From Deltaproteobacteria bacterium (GTDB lineage: Bacteria > Desulfobacterota > Desulfobulbia > Desulfobulbales > BM004): a DNA stretch of 5,545 nucleotides. The notes below the pieces were generated by a model. That model was not told the DNA's origin, did no database searches, and worked only from the letters and a program-made list of their open reading frames with translations. The stretch covers positions 1-5,545 of the forward strand of contig JAFDCC010000014.1 in NCBI GenBank assembly GCA_019312985.1, given 5' to 3'. Shown piece by piece: positions 1 through 5,284 of this stretch; the first letter of the stretch is position 1; the number at the start of each line of letters is the position of its first letter. The translations under genes were made by a program, and so were the position numbers.

Positions 1-118
1 GGGCAAAGGTACCGAAAAGCCTCGGAACCGCAAACTCCTGGGCCTCCCCATGCGCCCTTCCTGTATAAGAATACAGGAAAAGACATGCAAAAAGTGTTGC
101 CAGAATATACCTGCCCAT
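1..118 (-). CDS. Exported protein, N-terminal fragment (cut by window edge)
   Basis: The minus strand carries AAAGGAGG at 125-132, six bases before an ATG at 118. The frame stays open to the window edge, giving 39 residues. They begin MGRYILATLFACLFLYSY, a short charged start followed by a hydrophobic stretch (about residues 4-18). This looks like a Sec signal peptide, with a possible signal peptidase I site after A22-H23-G24. Cys12 lies inside the hydrophobic core with Phe at -2, so a lipoprotein signal is unlikely. The mature part seen (EAQEFAVPRLFGTFA) is too short to assign a family. The gene lies 137 bases downstream of the LOG-family gene in the same direction and could be co-transcribed or have its own promoter. 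The start is well supported; the function is unknown. Confidence 0.72.
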   Translation of the reverse strand, partial: MGRYILATLFACLFLYSYTGRAHGEAQEFAVPRLFGTFA

Positions 119-255
119 AGTAAACCTCCTTTGCCTAAAAATCAGCTGCCGCTAAAGCATAAACACGGTGCTGCCAAAGACACCGTCATCACGTTTTCTT
201 CTAACACTCTCCTAAAATACAAGCAAATCAAATCATCCTGCCCTCGCCGTTAATC

Positions 256-1170
256 TCATGGCTCCGCGTCCTGCTCCTCCATACTCTCAAAATAGGCAGT
301 TTCGATAATCTCCCAGGCCTCAGCGGCTTTTTCCACCATTTGAAAGAGGTTGACGTCTTTCGGGGCGATAACGCCCTCCTGGACAAGAAAATCAAAGTCA
401 ACGGCCCTGGACCAGAACTCCTTGCCGAATAATATAACCGGCAGCGGCTTGATCTTCCGGGTCTGGATAAGGGTGAGGGTCTCAAAGAGTTCGTCCATGG
501 TGCCAAAGCCGCCCGGAAAGGCAACCAGGGCCCTGGCCCGCATGAGAAAGTGCATTTTCCGCATGGCAAAGTAGTGGAACTGGAAGCAGAGTTCCGGCGT
601 TATGTACTCGTTCGGCGCCTGTTCAAAGGGCAGCACGATATTGAGACCGATGCTTTTGCCGCCTGCCTCGCTGGCGCCGCGGTTGGCTGCCTCCATAATC
701 CCGGGGCCGCCGCCGGTGGAAACAATAAGATTGCAGCCGTCATTCCTGTTGGTGCAGCTCTCGGTGATGAGCCTCGCCAACTCCCGGGCCTCTTCATAGT
801 AATGGGACTTGGCCAGGACCCTTTCGGCGCAGCTCAGTCGCAGGGTTGCCATGTCACTGAACGGTTCCCGCTGGAGCTGCACTTCCTCCTCCTGCACACG
901 TTTTTTCGCGGTTTCAGGGTCAGGGATCCGGGCCCCGCCGAAGATGACAACGGTTGCGTTTATCCCCAGTTCCTGCTGGATCAGTTCCGGCTTCATTATT
1001 TCCAGCTGCAGTCGGACTGGCCGCAGCTCGTCCCGCAGCAAAAACTCAGGATCATCAAAGGCCAGCTTGTAACTTTTTGATTCCGTCTGGGGGGAAACAA
1101 CGCAGCGGGCAGCATCCTTGATGCTGTCACTGGCTGACGGAAAACATTTTCGCAACACTCTTTTCGGCAT
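256..1170 (-). CDS. LOG-family Rossmann-fold protein (TIGR00730/lysine decarboxylase-like)
   Basis: This is a 304-residue cytosolic protein with the LOG-family signature. It has a Rossmann start VVIFGGAR (74-81), the nucleotide-binding segment STGGGPGIMEAANRGA (151-166), MRKMHF (203-208) with the conserved Arg-Lys, and PGGFGTMDE (219-227) with the glutamate used in catalysis by family members. Characterised relatives are phosphoribohydrolases that cut nucleoside 5'-monophosphates (cytokinin ribotides or AMP/purine nucleotides) to base plus ribose 5-phosphate. The old name 'lysine decarboxylase' is a misannotation. It is longer than the roughly 190-residue core because of a 70-residue N-terminal extension and an insert at about 82-110 before the next helix. 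The start at 1170 is backed by AAGGAGG at 1181-1187, ten bases upstream. A terminator separates it from the cytochrome gene, so it is probably transcribed alone or with the gene at the left edge. The family is sure; the substrate is not. Confidence 0.93.
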   Translation of the reverse strand: MPKRVLRKCFPSASDSIKDAARCVVSPQTESKSYKLAFDDPEFLLRDELRPVRLQLEIMKPELIQQELGINATVVIFGGARIPDPETAKKRVQEEEVQLQREPFSDMATLRLSCAERVLAKSHYYEEARELARLITESCTNRNDGCNLIVSTGGGPGIMEAANRGASEAGGKSIGLNIVLPFEQAPNEYITPELCFQFHYFAMRKMHFLMRARALVAFPGGFGTMDELFETLTLIQTRKIKPLPVILFGKEFWSRAVDFDFLVQEGVIAPKDVNLFQMVEKAAEAWEIIETAYFESMEEQDAEP

Positions 1171-1200
1171 GAGCAGAAACCCTCCTTCCAGGAAAACGGT

Positions 1201-1229
1201 TTTATCTCTTCAGCGGTCTGGAGAACCAA
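1201..1229 (-). promoter_or_regulatory. Possible sigma-70-like promoter for the LOG-family gene
   Basis: On the minus strand TTGGTT (1224-1229) and GATAAA (1201-1206) are separated by 17 bases, about 30 bases before the start codon. This is three of six matches for the -35 box and four of six for the -10 box. Position and spacing fit, but the boxes are weak and only visual inspection supports them. Confidence 0.25.
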
Positions 1230-1306
1230 CTGCATCACTCTACACTGTCTTGTTCCCCCGGCGCAATAATGCCTGAAAACATTTTCTCCCAGCCAGCCTT
1301 TCGGAT

Positions 1307-1343
1307 AAAAAAAGCCCGGGGCACAGAGGCACCCCGGGCTTTT
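1307..1343 (-). terminator. Rho-independent terminator of the cytochrome c gene
   Basis: Bases 1310-1321 (AAAAGCCCGGGG) are the exact reverse complement of 1332-1343 (CCCCGGGCTTTT). They form a 12-base-pair stem with eight consecutive G-C pairs and a 10-base loop. Read on the minus strand, the stem runs into seven consecutive T residues (1313-1307). It starts 20 bases after the cytochrome stop codon and separates that gene from the LOG-family gene downstream. In the plus direction only four T follow, and no plus gene ends here, so it works for the minus strand. Confidence 0.93.
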
Positions 1344-1362
1344 AGCGAAAATGCAGCCAGGC

Positions 1363-1761
1363 CTATTTGACGTGGCAGTCCTTGCACTTGGTCGGGCCTT
1401 TTATGCCGTTAACTCCCTCCTTGTGGCATTCCTTGCAGCGCTGGTGAAATGCATCCTTGATGCTCTGCAGCCCGGCATTGCTGAAATTCTCGTTGTGACA
1501 GGTTGCGCAGCGGAGACTTTCACTGTTCTCCATGGCCGCGATGGAGCTGTCCGTCAAGGGTTGGTGGCCGCTGTCATGGTGACACTGGCCGCATTCCACT
1601 CCCAGCTTCAAATGCACCGGATGGGAAAACCTTGCAGACTTTTTTTCCCCCTTGATAATGATCTCTTCTTCAGGGGCATTAACACTGCCTGCCGAAACAA
1701 CCCCGGCGAAAAACGATGCTGCCGCCAATCCCAGTAAAACCAACAAGAGTATTCTTTTCAT
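1363..1761 (-). CDS. Periplasmic tetrahaem class III cytochrome c (cytochrome c3-like)
   Basis: This 132-residue exported protein begins with a clear Sec signal peptide (about residues 1-24, ending VVSAG). It has four haem attachment motifs: CGQCH (57-61), CATCH (85-89), CKECH (109-113) and CKDCH (126-130). Histidines fit the sixth-ligand pattern of cytochrome c3: H47 and H50 in FSHPVH, H62 right after the first motif, and H106 in the AFHQRC segment. Four bis-histidine haems are therefore expected. In sulfate and metal reducers such proteins shuttle electrons in the periplasm between hydrogenases or formate dehydrogenases and membrane complexes. Here all four sites are CXXCH, whereas some classical c3 proteins use CXXXXCH at two sites. 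AAGGAGGAG at 1767-1775 supports the start. It is a single-gene unit ended by a strong terminator and is transcribed divergently from the membrane regulator. The family is certain; the physiological partner is unknown. Confidence 0.95.
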   Translation of the reverse strand: MKRILLLVLLGLAAASFFAGVVSAGSVNAPEEEIIIKGEKKSARFSHPVHLKLGVECGQCHHDSGHQPLTDSSIAAMENSESLRCATCHNENFSNAGLQSIKDAFHQRCKECHKEGVNGIKGPTKCKDCHVK

Positions 1762-1796
1762 TGTTTCTCCTCCTTCTGTTCCAGTTGTGAATGAAT

Positions 1797-1839
1797 ACCC
1801 GGCACCCGTTGCCTTTGTTCCACTGTAAAAGCCGGGTGC
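1797..1839 (-). promoter_or_regulatory. Two overlapping hairpins upstream of the cytochrome gene
   Basis: The segment ACCCGGCACCCG (1797-1808) has two overlapping seven-base arms that can pair with the same partner, GCCGGGTGC (1831-1839). ACCCGGC (1797-1803) pairs with 1831-1837, or GCACCCG (1802-1808) pairs with 1833-1839. The two stems exclude each other. If transcription of the cytochrome starts beyond 1839 on the minus strand, both lie in its leader, 35 or more bases before the start codon. The pairing is exact; a regulatory role is inference. Confidence 0.35.
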
Positions 1840-1853
1840 TGAAATTCCAGACG

Positions 1854-1914
1854 ATGTCGGGTCATGTCCGGCTGATTGTTGTCCGATGTCGACCCGACAT
1901 GAGGTAATGTCCGG
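1854..1914. promoter_or_regulatory. Cluster of ATGTCSGG-like motifs, candidate operator array
   Basis: Within 61 bases the octamer ATGTC(C/G)GG or a near match occurs repeatedly: ATGTCGGG at 1854, ATGTCCGG at 1864, TTGTCCGA at 1879, ATGTCGAC at 1886, ATGTCGGG on the opposite strand at 1893-1900, and ATGTCCGG at 1907. Two of these make a perfect palindrome, ATGTCG-ACC-CGACAT (1886-1900). In addition 1854-1863 and 1891-1900 are exact 10-base inverted repeats. The cluster lies between the divergent cytochrome and regulator genes, about 93 and 134 bases from their start codons. It has the shape of a multi-site operator. Which protein binds is unknown; the adjacent Xre-type protein is the obvious candidate. 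Confidence 0.45.
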
Positions 1915-1960
1915 ACTGAAGGCAGTATGCAGCCACGGGCGATTCCGGGTATGGATGAAA

Positions 1961-1974
1961 AACCTGTGCAGGTT
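1961..1974. promoter_or_regulatory. Perfect 14-base palindrome AACCTG-TG-CAGGTT, candidate operator
   Basis: AACCTG (1961-1966) and CAGGTT (1969-1974) are exact reverse complements around a two-base centre. The length and form suit a dimeric Cro/CI-type helix-turn-helix protein. It lies 73 bases before the regulator's first possible ATG. It sits just upstream of a weak -10-like TAAGAT (1989-1994), so it would cover the -35 region of such a promoter. Autoregulation is inferred from position only. Confidence 0.4.
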
Positions 1975-2047
1975 GCCTTATCTTCGGCTAAGATGACACT
2001 TCGTTGTTTTCACTCAAAAACTTTTTGAATCTGCAGATGCTTTCCCA

Positions 2048-2986
2048 ATGAGCGACAAAACATATCCAGGCCCAGCGCAGATGGTGAAGATTGATGGCTC
2101 CCAGGTCCGGAGGCTGCGGGAGGCAAAGGGTTTGACCCAGCTCTACATGGCCACCGTGGTCGGAGTAACCACAGACACAATCTCCCGCTGGGAAAACAAG
2201 CGTTATCCGTCCATCAAGGAGGACAACGCCCAAAAACTTGCCGAGGCTCTGGAGGTGCCCCTTGAGGAAATCCTGGAAAAAGAGGGAGGGAAACCTGCGA
2301 CCGCTGCAGCGCCTTCTGCCGTGATCCCGCACGCAAGACAGGTAAGGGCGAACAGGCTGCTGCCATGGCTCCTGCCCCTTGTCCTGGTCCTGCTCCTGCC
2401 TTTTGTCTGGTACAGGTATAACCAGCCGGTTCCGGTCACCATTATTGCCACCCGCCTGCTGCCGCCCCACATACCGGCCGGCCAACCGTTTCCCGTAATC
2501 ATAGAGGTCAGAACCAAGCAGCCGGGCCCCTTTTCTCTGATCCTGAAGGAAAAGCTCCCGGAGGGATGCGAGCCGCTCGTCAGTTCACCCCCCTACACCG
2601 GTTTTGACCCCAGGACCGGGATCCTCAAGTGGATCAACCGGACGGCAGGGGAGCGGACCACCTTTGTCTACCTGGCAGTCCACCAAAAAGAGAAGTCCGG
2701 CGCCCTGCCTGCCACACCGCTGCGGTTCAGCGGCTCGGTAACCCTGAGGGACAAGAAGGCGCCCGAAACAGGGGTGGCCGGCTCACTGGTTCTTCCCATT
2801 GCCGGCTACCACTGGGCTGATGCCAATCGCGACAACAGAATTGAGGACGCGGAGATCCTGGCCGTCTACGACACCTTCAGCGGCTTGGACAACATCAGTT
2901 ACGACTGGCAGAAAATTGATGAAATATGGTCAGGGGGAGGCTATACCTGGGACGCGGCAAAAGAGGAATATGTAATCCGAAAGTGA
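2048..2986 (+). CDS. Membrane-anchored Xre-type HTH protein with extracytoplasmic EF-hand-like domain
   Basis: This 312-residue protein has three parts. Residues 15-76 are a Cro/CI helix-turn-helix domain (LREAKGLTQ, then VGVTTDTISRWENKRYPS with the recognition helix). Residues 104-121 form one strongly hydrophobic membrane helix, preceded by R97, R100 and R103, which puts the DNA-binding end in the cytoplasm. Residues 127-312 lie outside: a beta-rich segment resembling DUF11/CARDB-like folds (about 127-235), then D258-A-N-R-D-N-R-I-E-D-A-E269. The latter matches a canonical 12-residue EF-hand loop at positions 1, 3, 5, 8 and 12. A role as a one-component membrane transcription regulator is inferred; RodZ shares only the HTH-membrane-outer layout. 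The ATG at 2048 has no visible Shine-Dalgarno sequence. The ATG at 2081 (MVKIDGSQ) has a weak CAGG ten bases upstream and may be the real start. It is divergent from the cytochrome gene and ends 49 bases from the convergent macro domain gene. Confidence 0.85.
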   Translation: MSDKTYPGPAQMVKIDGSQVRRLREAKGLTQLYMATVVGVTTDTISRWENKRYPSIKEDNAQKLAEALEVPLEEILEKEGGKPATAAAPSAVIPHARQVRANRLLPWLLPLVLVLLLPFVWYRYNQPVPVTIIATRLLPPHIPAGQPFPVIIEVRTKQPGPFSLILKEKLPEGCEPLVSSPPYTGFDPRTGILKWINRTAGERTTFVYLAVHQKEKSGALPATPLRFSGSVTLRDKKAPETGVAGSLVLPIAGYHWADANRDNRIEDAEILAVYDTFSGLDNISYDWQKIDEIWSGGGYTWDAAKEEYVIRK

Positions 2987-3035
2987 TTGGCGGCAACCGA
3001 CCGCGCTGCCTTGCCCGGAAGAAACAGGCTCCAGC

Positions 3036-3551
3036 TCATTCCCTTTGCCCGAGGGCTTCCGCGTAGGCCTCCCTGGTTTCCCGGTTGAAACAGACAAAAA
3101 TCACCCGTTCCAACGAACTGTTTGTTGCCAGCGCCCTGCGTGTCTGCCGCACGGCAATGGCGGCCGCCTTTTTTTTGGGAAAACCGTAAACGCCCGTGCT
3201 TATGGCAGGAAAGGCAAGGGTTTGCAAACCATGTTCCGCCGCAAGTCTGAAGCAGCTTCGGTAGCAGTCCGCCAGCAGTTCTTCCTCTCCGGCCCGCCCC
3301 CCCTGCCAGACCGGGCCGACACTGTGGATAACGTAACGGGCCGGCAGGTCATAGCCTTTTGTTATCCTGGCATCCCCAGTGGGGCAGCCATGAAGCTGCC
3401 GGCACTCCTCCAGGAGGCCCGGGCCGGCCGAACGGTGAATGGCGCCGTCAACACCGCCGCCGCCCAGGAGGGAATTGTTCGCTGCATTGACAATAGCGTC
3501 CACCGCCAGCATCGTAATGTCGGTATCTAAAAGCTGGATTCGTTCATCCAT
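3036..3551 (-). CDS. YmdB-type macro domain protein, probable O-acetyl-ADP-ribose deacetylase
   Basis: This 171-residue protein is a single macro domain. It has D11-I-T (adenine contact), VNAANNS (21-27), [10 protein letters not shown] (30-39), [15 protein letters not shown] (56-70), VIHSVGPVW (74-82) and [10 protein letters not shown] (116-125), the phosphate-binding loop. N25 and D35 fall at the same positions as the key residues of E. coli YmdB, and the length is close to that family's. Family members hydrolyse O-acetyl-ADP-ribose and remove mono-ADP-ribose from acidic residues; E. coli YmdB is also reported to modulate RNase III. The start at 3551 has a purine-rich GGGGGGAAG about eight bases upstream but no textbook Shine-Dalgarno sequence. 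The gene stands alone: it converges with the HTH gene and diverges from the NosL-like gene. No ADP-ribosyltransferase or sirtuin is visible nearby. The family is secure; the cellular substrate is not. Confidence 0.93.
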   Translation of the reverse strand: MDERIQLLDTDITMLAVDAIVNAANNSLLGGGGVDGAIHRSAGPGLLEECRQLHGCPTGDARITKGYDLPARYVIHSVGPVWQGGRAGEEELLADCYRSCFRLAAEHGLQTLAFPAISTGVYGFPKKKAAAIAVRQTRRALATNSSLERVIFVCFNRETREAYAEALGQRE

Positions 3552-3594
3552 GATTTTCTTCCCCCCGGTCCGTCAGATTTCATCCCGGCCTGTG

Positions 3595-3631
3595 CCAGGT
3601 GATTGACAACCAGGTGATTCTGTGGCATTTT
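3595..3631 (+). promoter_or_regulatory. Tandem CCAGGTGATT repeat around a TTGACA box
   Basis: CCAGGTGATT occurs at 3595-3604 and again at 3610-3619, start to start 15 bases. Between the copies, and overlapping the first, is a perfect -35 consensus TTGACA (3603-3608). Seventeen bases on is CATTTT (3626-3631), a poor -10 box with three of six matches. It lies about 75 bases before the ATG of the NosL-like gene. A promoter with a repeated activator or repressor site is plausible but rests on position and pattern alone. Confidence 0.35.
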
Positions 3632-3705
3632 TGACGGTGCCGCGTACCGTTTTGTTGCAGTATGTCCCCGGCCCATGCGCAACCCGAAAAAAGAACCCCG
3701 GACCG

Positions 3706-4143
3706 ATGAAAAAAATACTGACTACCGCACTGATCCTGGCTGCCCTGTTTTATTTCCCCTTTTCCGCTGCTGCCGCCGGCGAAGCAGCGCCGGCCTGCAC
3801 CCGGCTCGACGCAAAGGCAGGCGGGGAAAAGCTGCGCTATTCACTTGATGCCAATGTCGACGGCCCGGTTTATTTCAATGATATCCGCTGCGGCGTGAAA
3901 TACCGCTGCAAGGAACTCTGCGCCATGGAAATGATCAGCTTTGACACCAGCGCTGCGGTCTATGACTACAATACCGAGGAAAAAATTGCCATAGGCAAGG
4001 CTTTCTTCTGGGTCGACGAAAAGAATCCGGCTTCCCCAATCCTGGCATTCAGCACCCGGGAGGCGGCTGAAAAGTACGGGGGCGAAAATCCGGGCGGCGC
4101 CATTATCGATTATACAACCCTGGCCGAAATGCTGCTCAAGTAG
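3706..4143 (+). CDS. Secreted NosL-like protein
   Basis: Starting at the ATG at 3706 gives 145 residues with a clear Sec signal peptide (MKKILTTALILAALFYF, likely cut after AAAA or AAAAG near 24). An in-frame GTG at 3622 would put 28 hydrophilic residues before it, so 3706 is preferred although its ribosome binding site is weak. The mature part has DIRCGVKYRCKELCAMEM (59-76), FDTSAAVYDYNTEEKI (79-94), AFFWVDE (99-105), ILAFSTREAAEKYGGE (112-127) and a final IIDYTTLAEML. This order of Cys/Met motif, 'D-Y' strand, 'AF' strand and 'AF-R-AE' helix resembles the NosL family. NosL is a copper-binding accessory protein of nitrous oxide reductase and also occurs without nos genes in anaerobes. Cysteines are at 31, 62, 68 and 72. 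No lipobox is present, unlike typical NosL lipoproteins. No nos genes are nearby. The NosL link is moderate, and metal binding is inference. Confidence 0.72.
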   Translation: MKKILTTALILAALFYFPFSAAAAGEAAPACTRLDAKAGGEKLRYSLDANVDGPVYFNDIRCGVKYRCKELCAMEMISFDTSAAVYDYNTEEKIAIGKAFFWVDEKNPASPILAFSTREAAEKYGGENPGGAIIDYTTLAEMLLK

Positions 4144-5245
4144 CCTTTCCCTTCCATGCCGGCACCTCGAGGCCCAGCGGTGCCAGAATATTTTTCTCCG
4201 CCCATCTTTTAACCGCAGCCGGGGAATCTCCCCTCTCCAGCCGCCGGTTCATGTCCAGGAGCCTGCAGGCAATCTCCTCGTTTGTCCGGCGGCATTCTGC
4301 CACCGCATCCCGCACCAGGGTCCAGTCACCGCTGTCCCAGAAATCCCGGCCCGCCTCATTGACCGCTGCACCGAGAAGCTTGCGCATCCCATCCAGAAAG
4401 GCAAGGTAGAACCCCAGGGAACTTTTCTTCTTCCTCCCGATAATGTGAGGAAGAAGTCCCGCCGGGTGCGTATCGGCCAGAATGTCCTTTACTGATCGGG
4501 AAAGCAGCTCAATGGCCGTGCCGGGATAGGCGCCGATGATCTTCTGCAGTTGGCTGCTGCTCAGGAGGTTTTCCCGACTCTCTCCCACTTCATGATAAAT
4601 AAATATTTCCAGCTCCTCATCGACGATGCGGTCAAATATATCAATGAGCTGTTTTCGGTCGAGGGGGGAGTTGTCCGGCATGAGGCCGTAAGCTTTGAGA
4701 GCCTGCTGCATCGACAGCCGGCAGGAAGGGTTTATCTCCTGGATCTGGTCCCAGAAATAAAACCGCATCGGTTCCTTTCTGATATAGATGGTATTGTCCT
4801 GCAGCATGGCAAAGGGGCTGGAAAGTTCGCGGGCCTTTTCCCTGCCGAGAACAAACGTCCGGCAGCCTTCCACCCACCGCTCTTCAAGGACATCGGCCAC
4901 AAAGAAAACCGCCTTCATGGACCTGCCGTAGCCGGCACCGTACAGGAGATTTGCCGCGGAAAGCCGGGGGGTTATCTCCTCCGGCAGGAAGGGGTCAATT
5001 CCTTTGCCACTGACCGGTATGGGCGAAAACTCTTCGCCATGGATGGTCTCCCAGTATTCCTCCCTGGCGCCAATCCAGTCAAGAAGCACAGGAGGATCCG
5101 GCTCCTCCCACGGATTGAGGCCATGCTCCCACTTGTAGAGGTTGCGCAGTTTGAGAACCAGGGTACAGATGGAGTAGATACCGTTGTCCCTGGCGTCGGA
5201 TATATCGCAGTTATATTTGACTGCCTGGTAAAAAGAATCGTCCAT
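4136..5245 (-). CDS. Conserved uncharacterised protein, 369 residues
   Basis: This soluble-looking protein has no signal peptide or membrane helix. I recognise no catalytic motif. The N-terminus (YNCDISDARDNGIYSICTLVLKLRNLYKWEHGLNPWEEPD, spread over residues 11-50) and the overall length resemble a conserved family of unknown function in Desulfobacterota, possibly that named after Sfum_1244; this is from memory and unchecked. The middle is rich in aromatic residues (MRFYFWDQI about 160-168). The C-terminal half is largely helical and charged, with RKKKSS near 270. The ATG at 5245 is the only in-frame start between it and the upstream TGA at 5285-5287. No Shine-Dalgarno sequence is visible, so translation may depend on coupling to the upstream gene. 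Its stop overlaps the tail of the convergent NosL-like gene by eight bases. Coding is well supported; the function is unknown. Confidence 0.85.
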   Translation of the reverse strand: MDDSFYQAVKYNCDISDARDNGIYSICTLVLKLRNLYKWEHGLNPWEEPDPPVLLDWIGAREEYWETIHGEEFSPIPVSGKGIDPFLPEEITPRLSAANLLYGAGYGRSMKAVFFVADVLEERWVEGCRTFVLGREKARELSSPFAMLQDNTIYIRKEPMRFYFWDQIQEINPSCRLSMQQALKAYGLMPDNSPLDRKQLIDIFDRIVDEELEIFIYHEVGESRENLLSSSQLQKIIGAYPGTAIELLSRSVKDILADTHPAGLLPHIIGRKKKSSLGFYLAFLDGMRKLLGAAVNEAGRDFWDSGDWTLVRDAVAECRRTNEEIACRLLDMNRRLERGDSPAAVKRWAEKNILAPLGLEVPAWKGKAT

Positions 5246-5284
5246 GGTGCGGCGGTCAGTCGAAAAAAAGGCTGGACTGCCTGC

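Noticed and set aside
165..186. Hairpin ACGGTG...CACCGT after the LOG-family gene as its terminator
   Set aside because: It has only a six-base-pair stem with a 10-base loop, and no proper T tract follows on the minus strand (GTTTATGC). It is too weak to call.
50..253. Plus-strand open frame of 67 codons
   Set aside because: It has no ribosome binding site and an unlikely composition, and it lies across the start and leader of the well-supported minus-strand exported gene.
550..1080. 176-codon plus-strand frame opposite the LOG-family gene
   Set aside because: It is an antisense shadow: the minus strand encodes clear family motifs here, and the plus translation matches nothing and lacks a start signal.
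1351..1737. 128-codon plus-strand frame opposite the cytochrome
   Set aside because: It is a shadow of the cytochrome gene. The haem motifs and signal peptide on the minus strand leave no doubt about the coding strand.
1988..2485. 165-codon minus-strand frame opposite the HTH gene
   Set aside because: The plus strand has a recognisable HTH domain and membrane helix. The minus translation is arginine/glutamine-rich, as expected for an antisense shadow.
2989..3010. Terminator between the convergent HTH and macro domain genes
   Set aside because: GGCGGCA and CGCTGCC pair only imperfectly, and no T tract follows on either strand.
3036..3551. Macro domain protein as a DarG-type antitoxin
   Set aside because: No DarT-like ADP-ribosyltransferase gene is adjacent, and the sequence follows the YmdB pattern closely, so a toxin-antitoxin role is not supported.
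5261..5282. T-tract terminator between the two right-hand minus-strand genes
   Set aside because: Seven T follow GGCAGTCCAGCC on the minus strand, but the possible stem is only three base pairs (GGC/GCC), too short for an intrinsic terminator.
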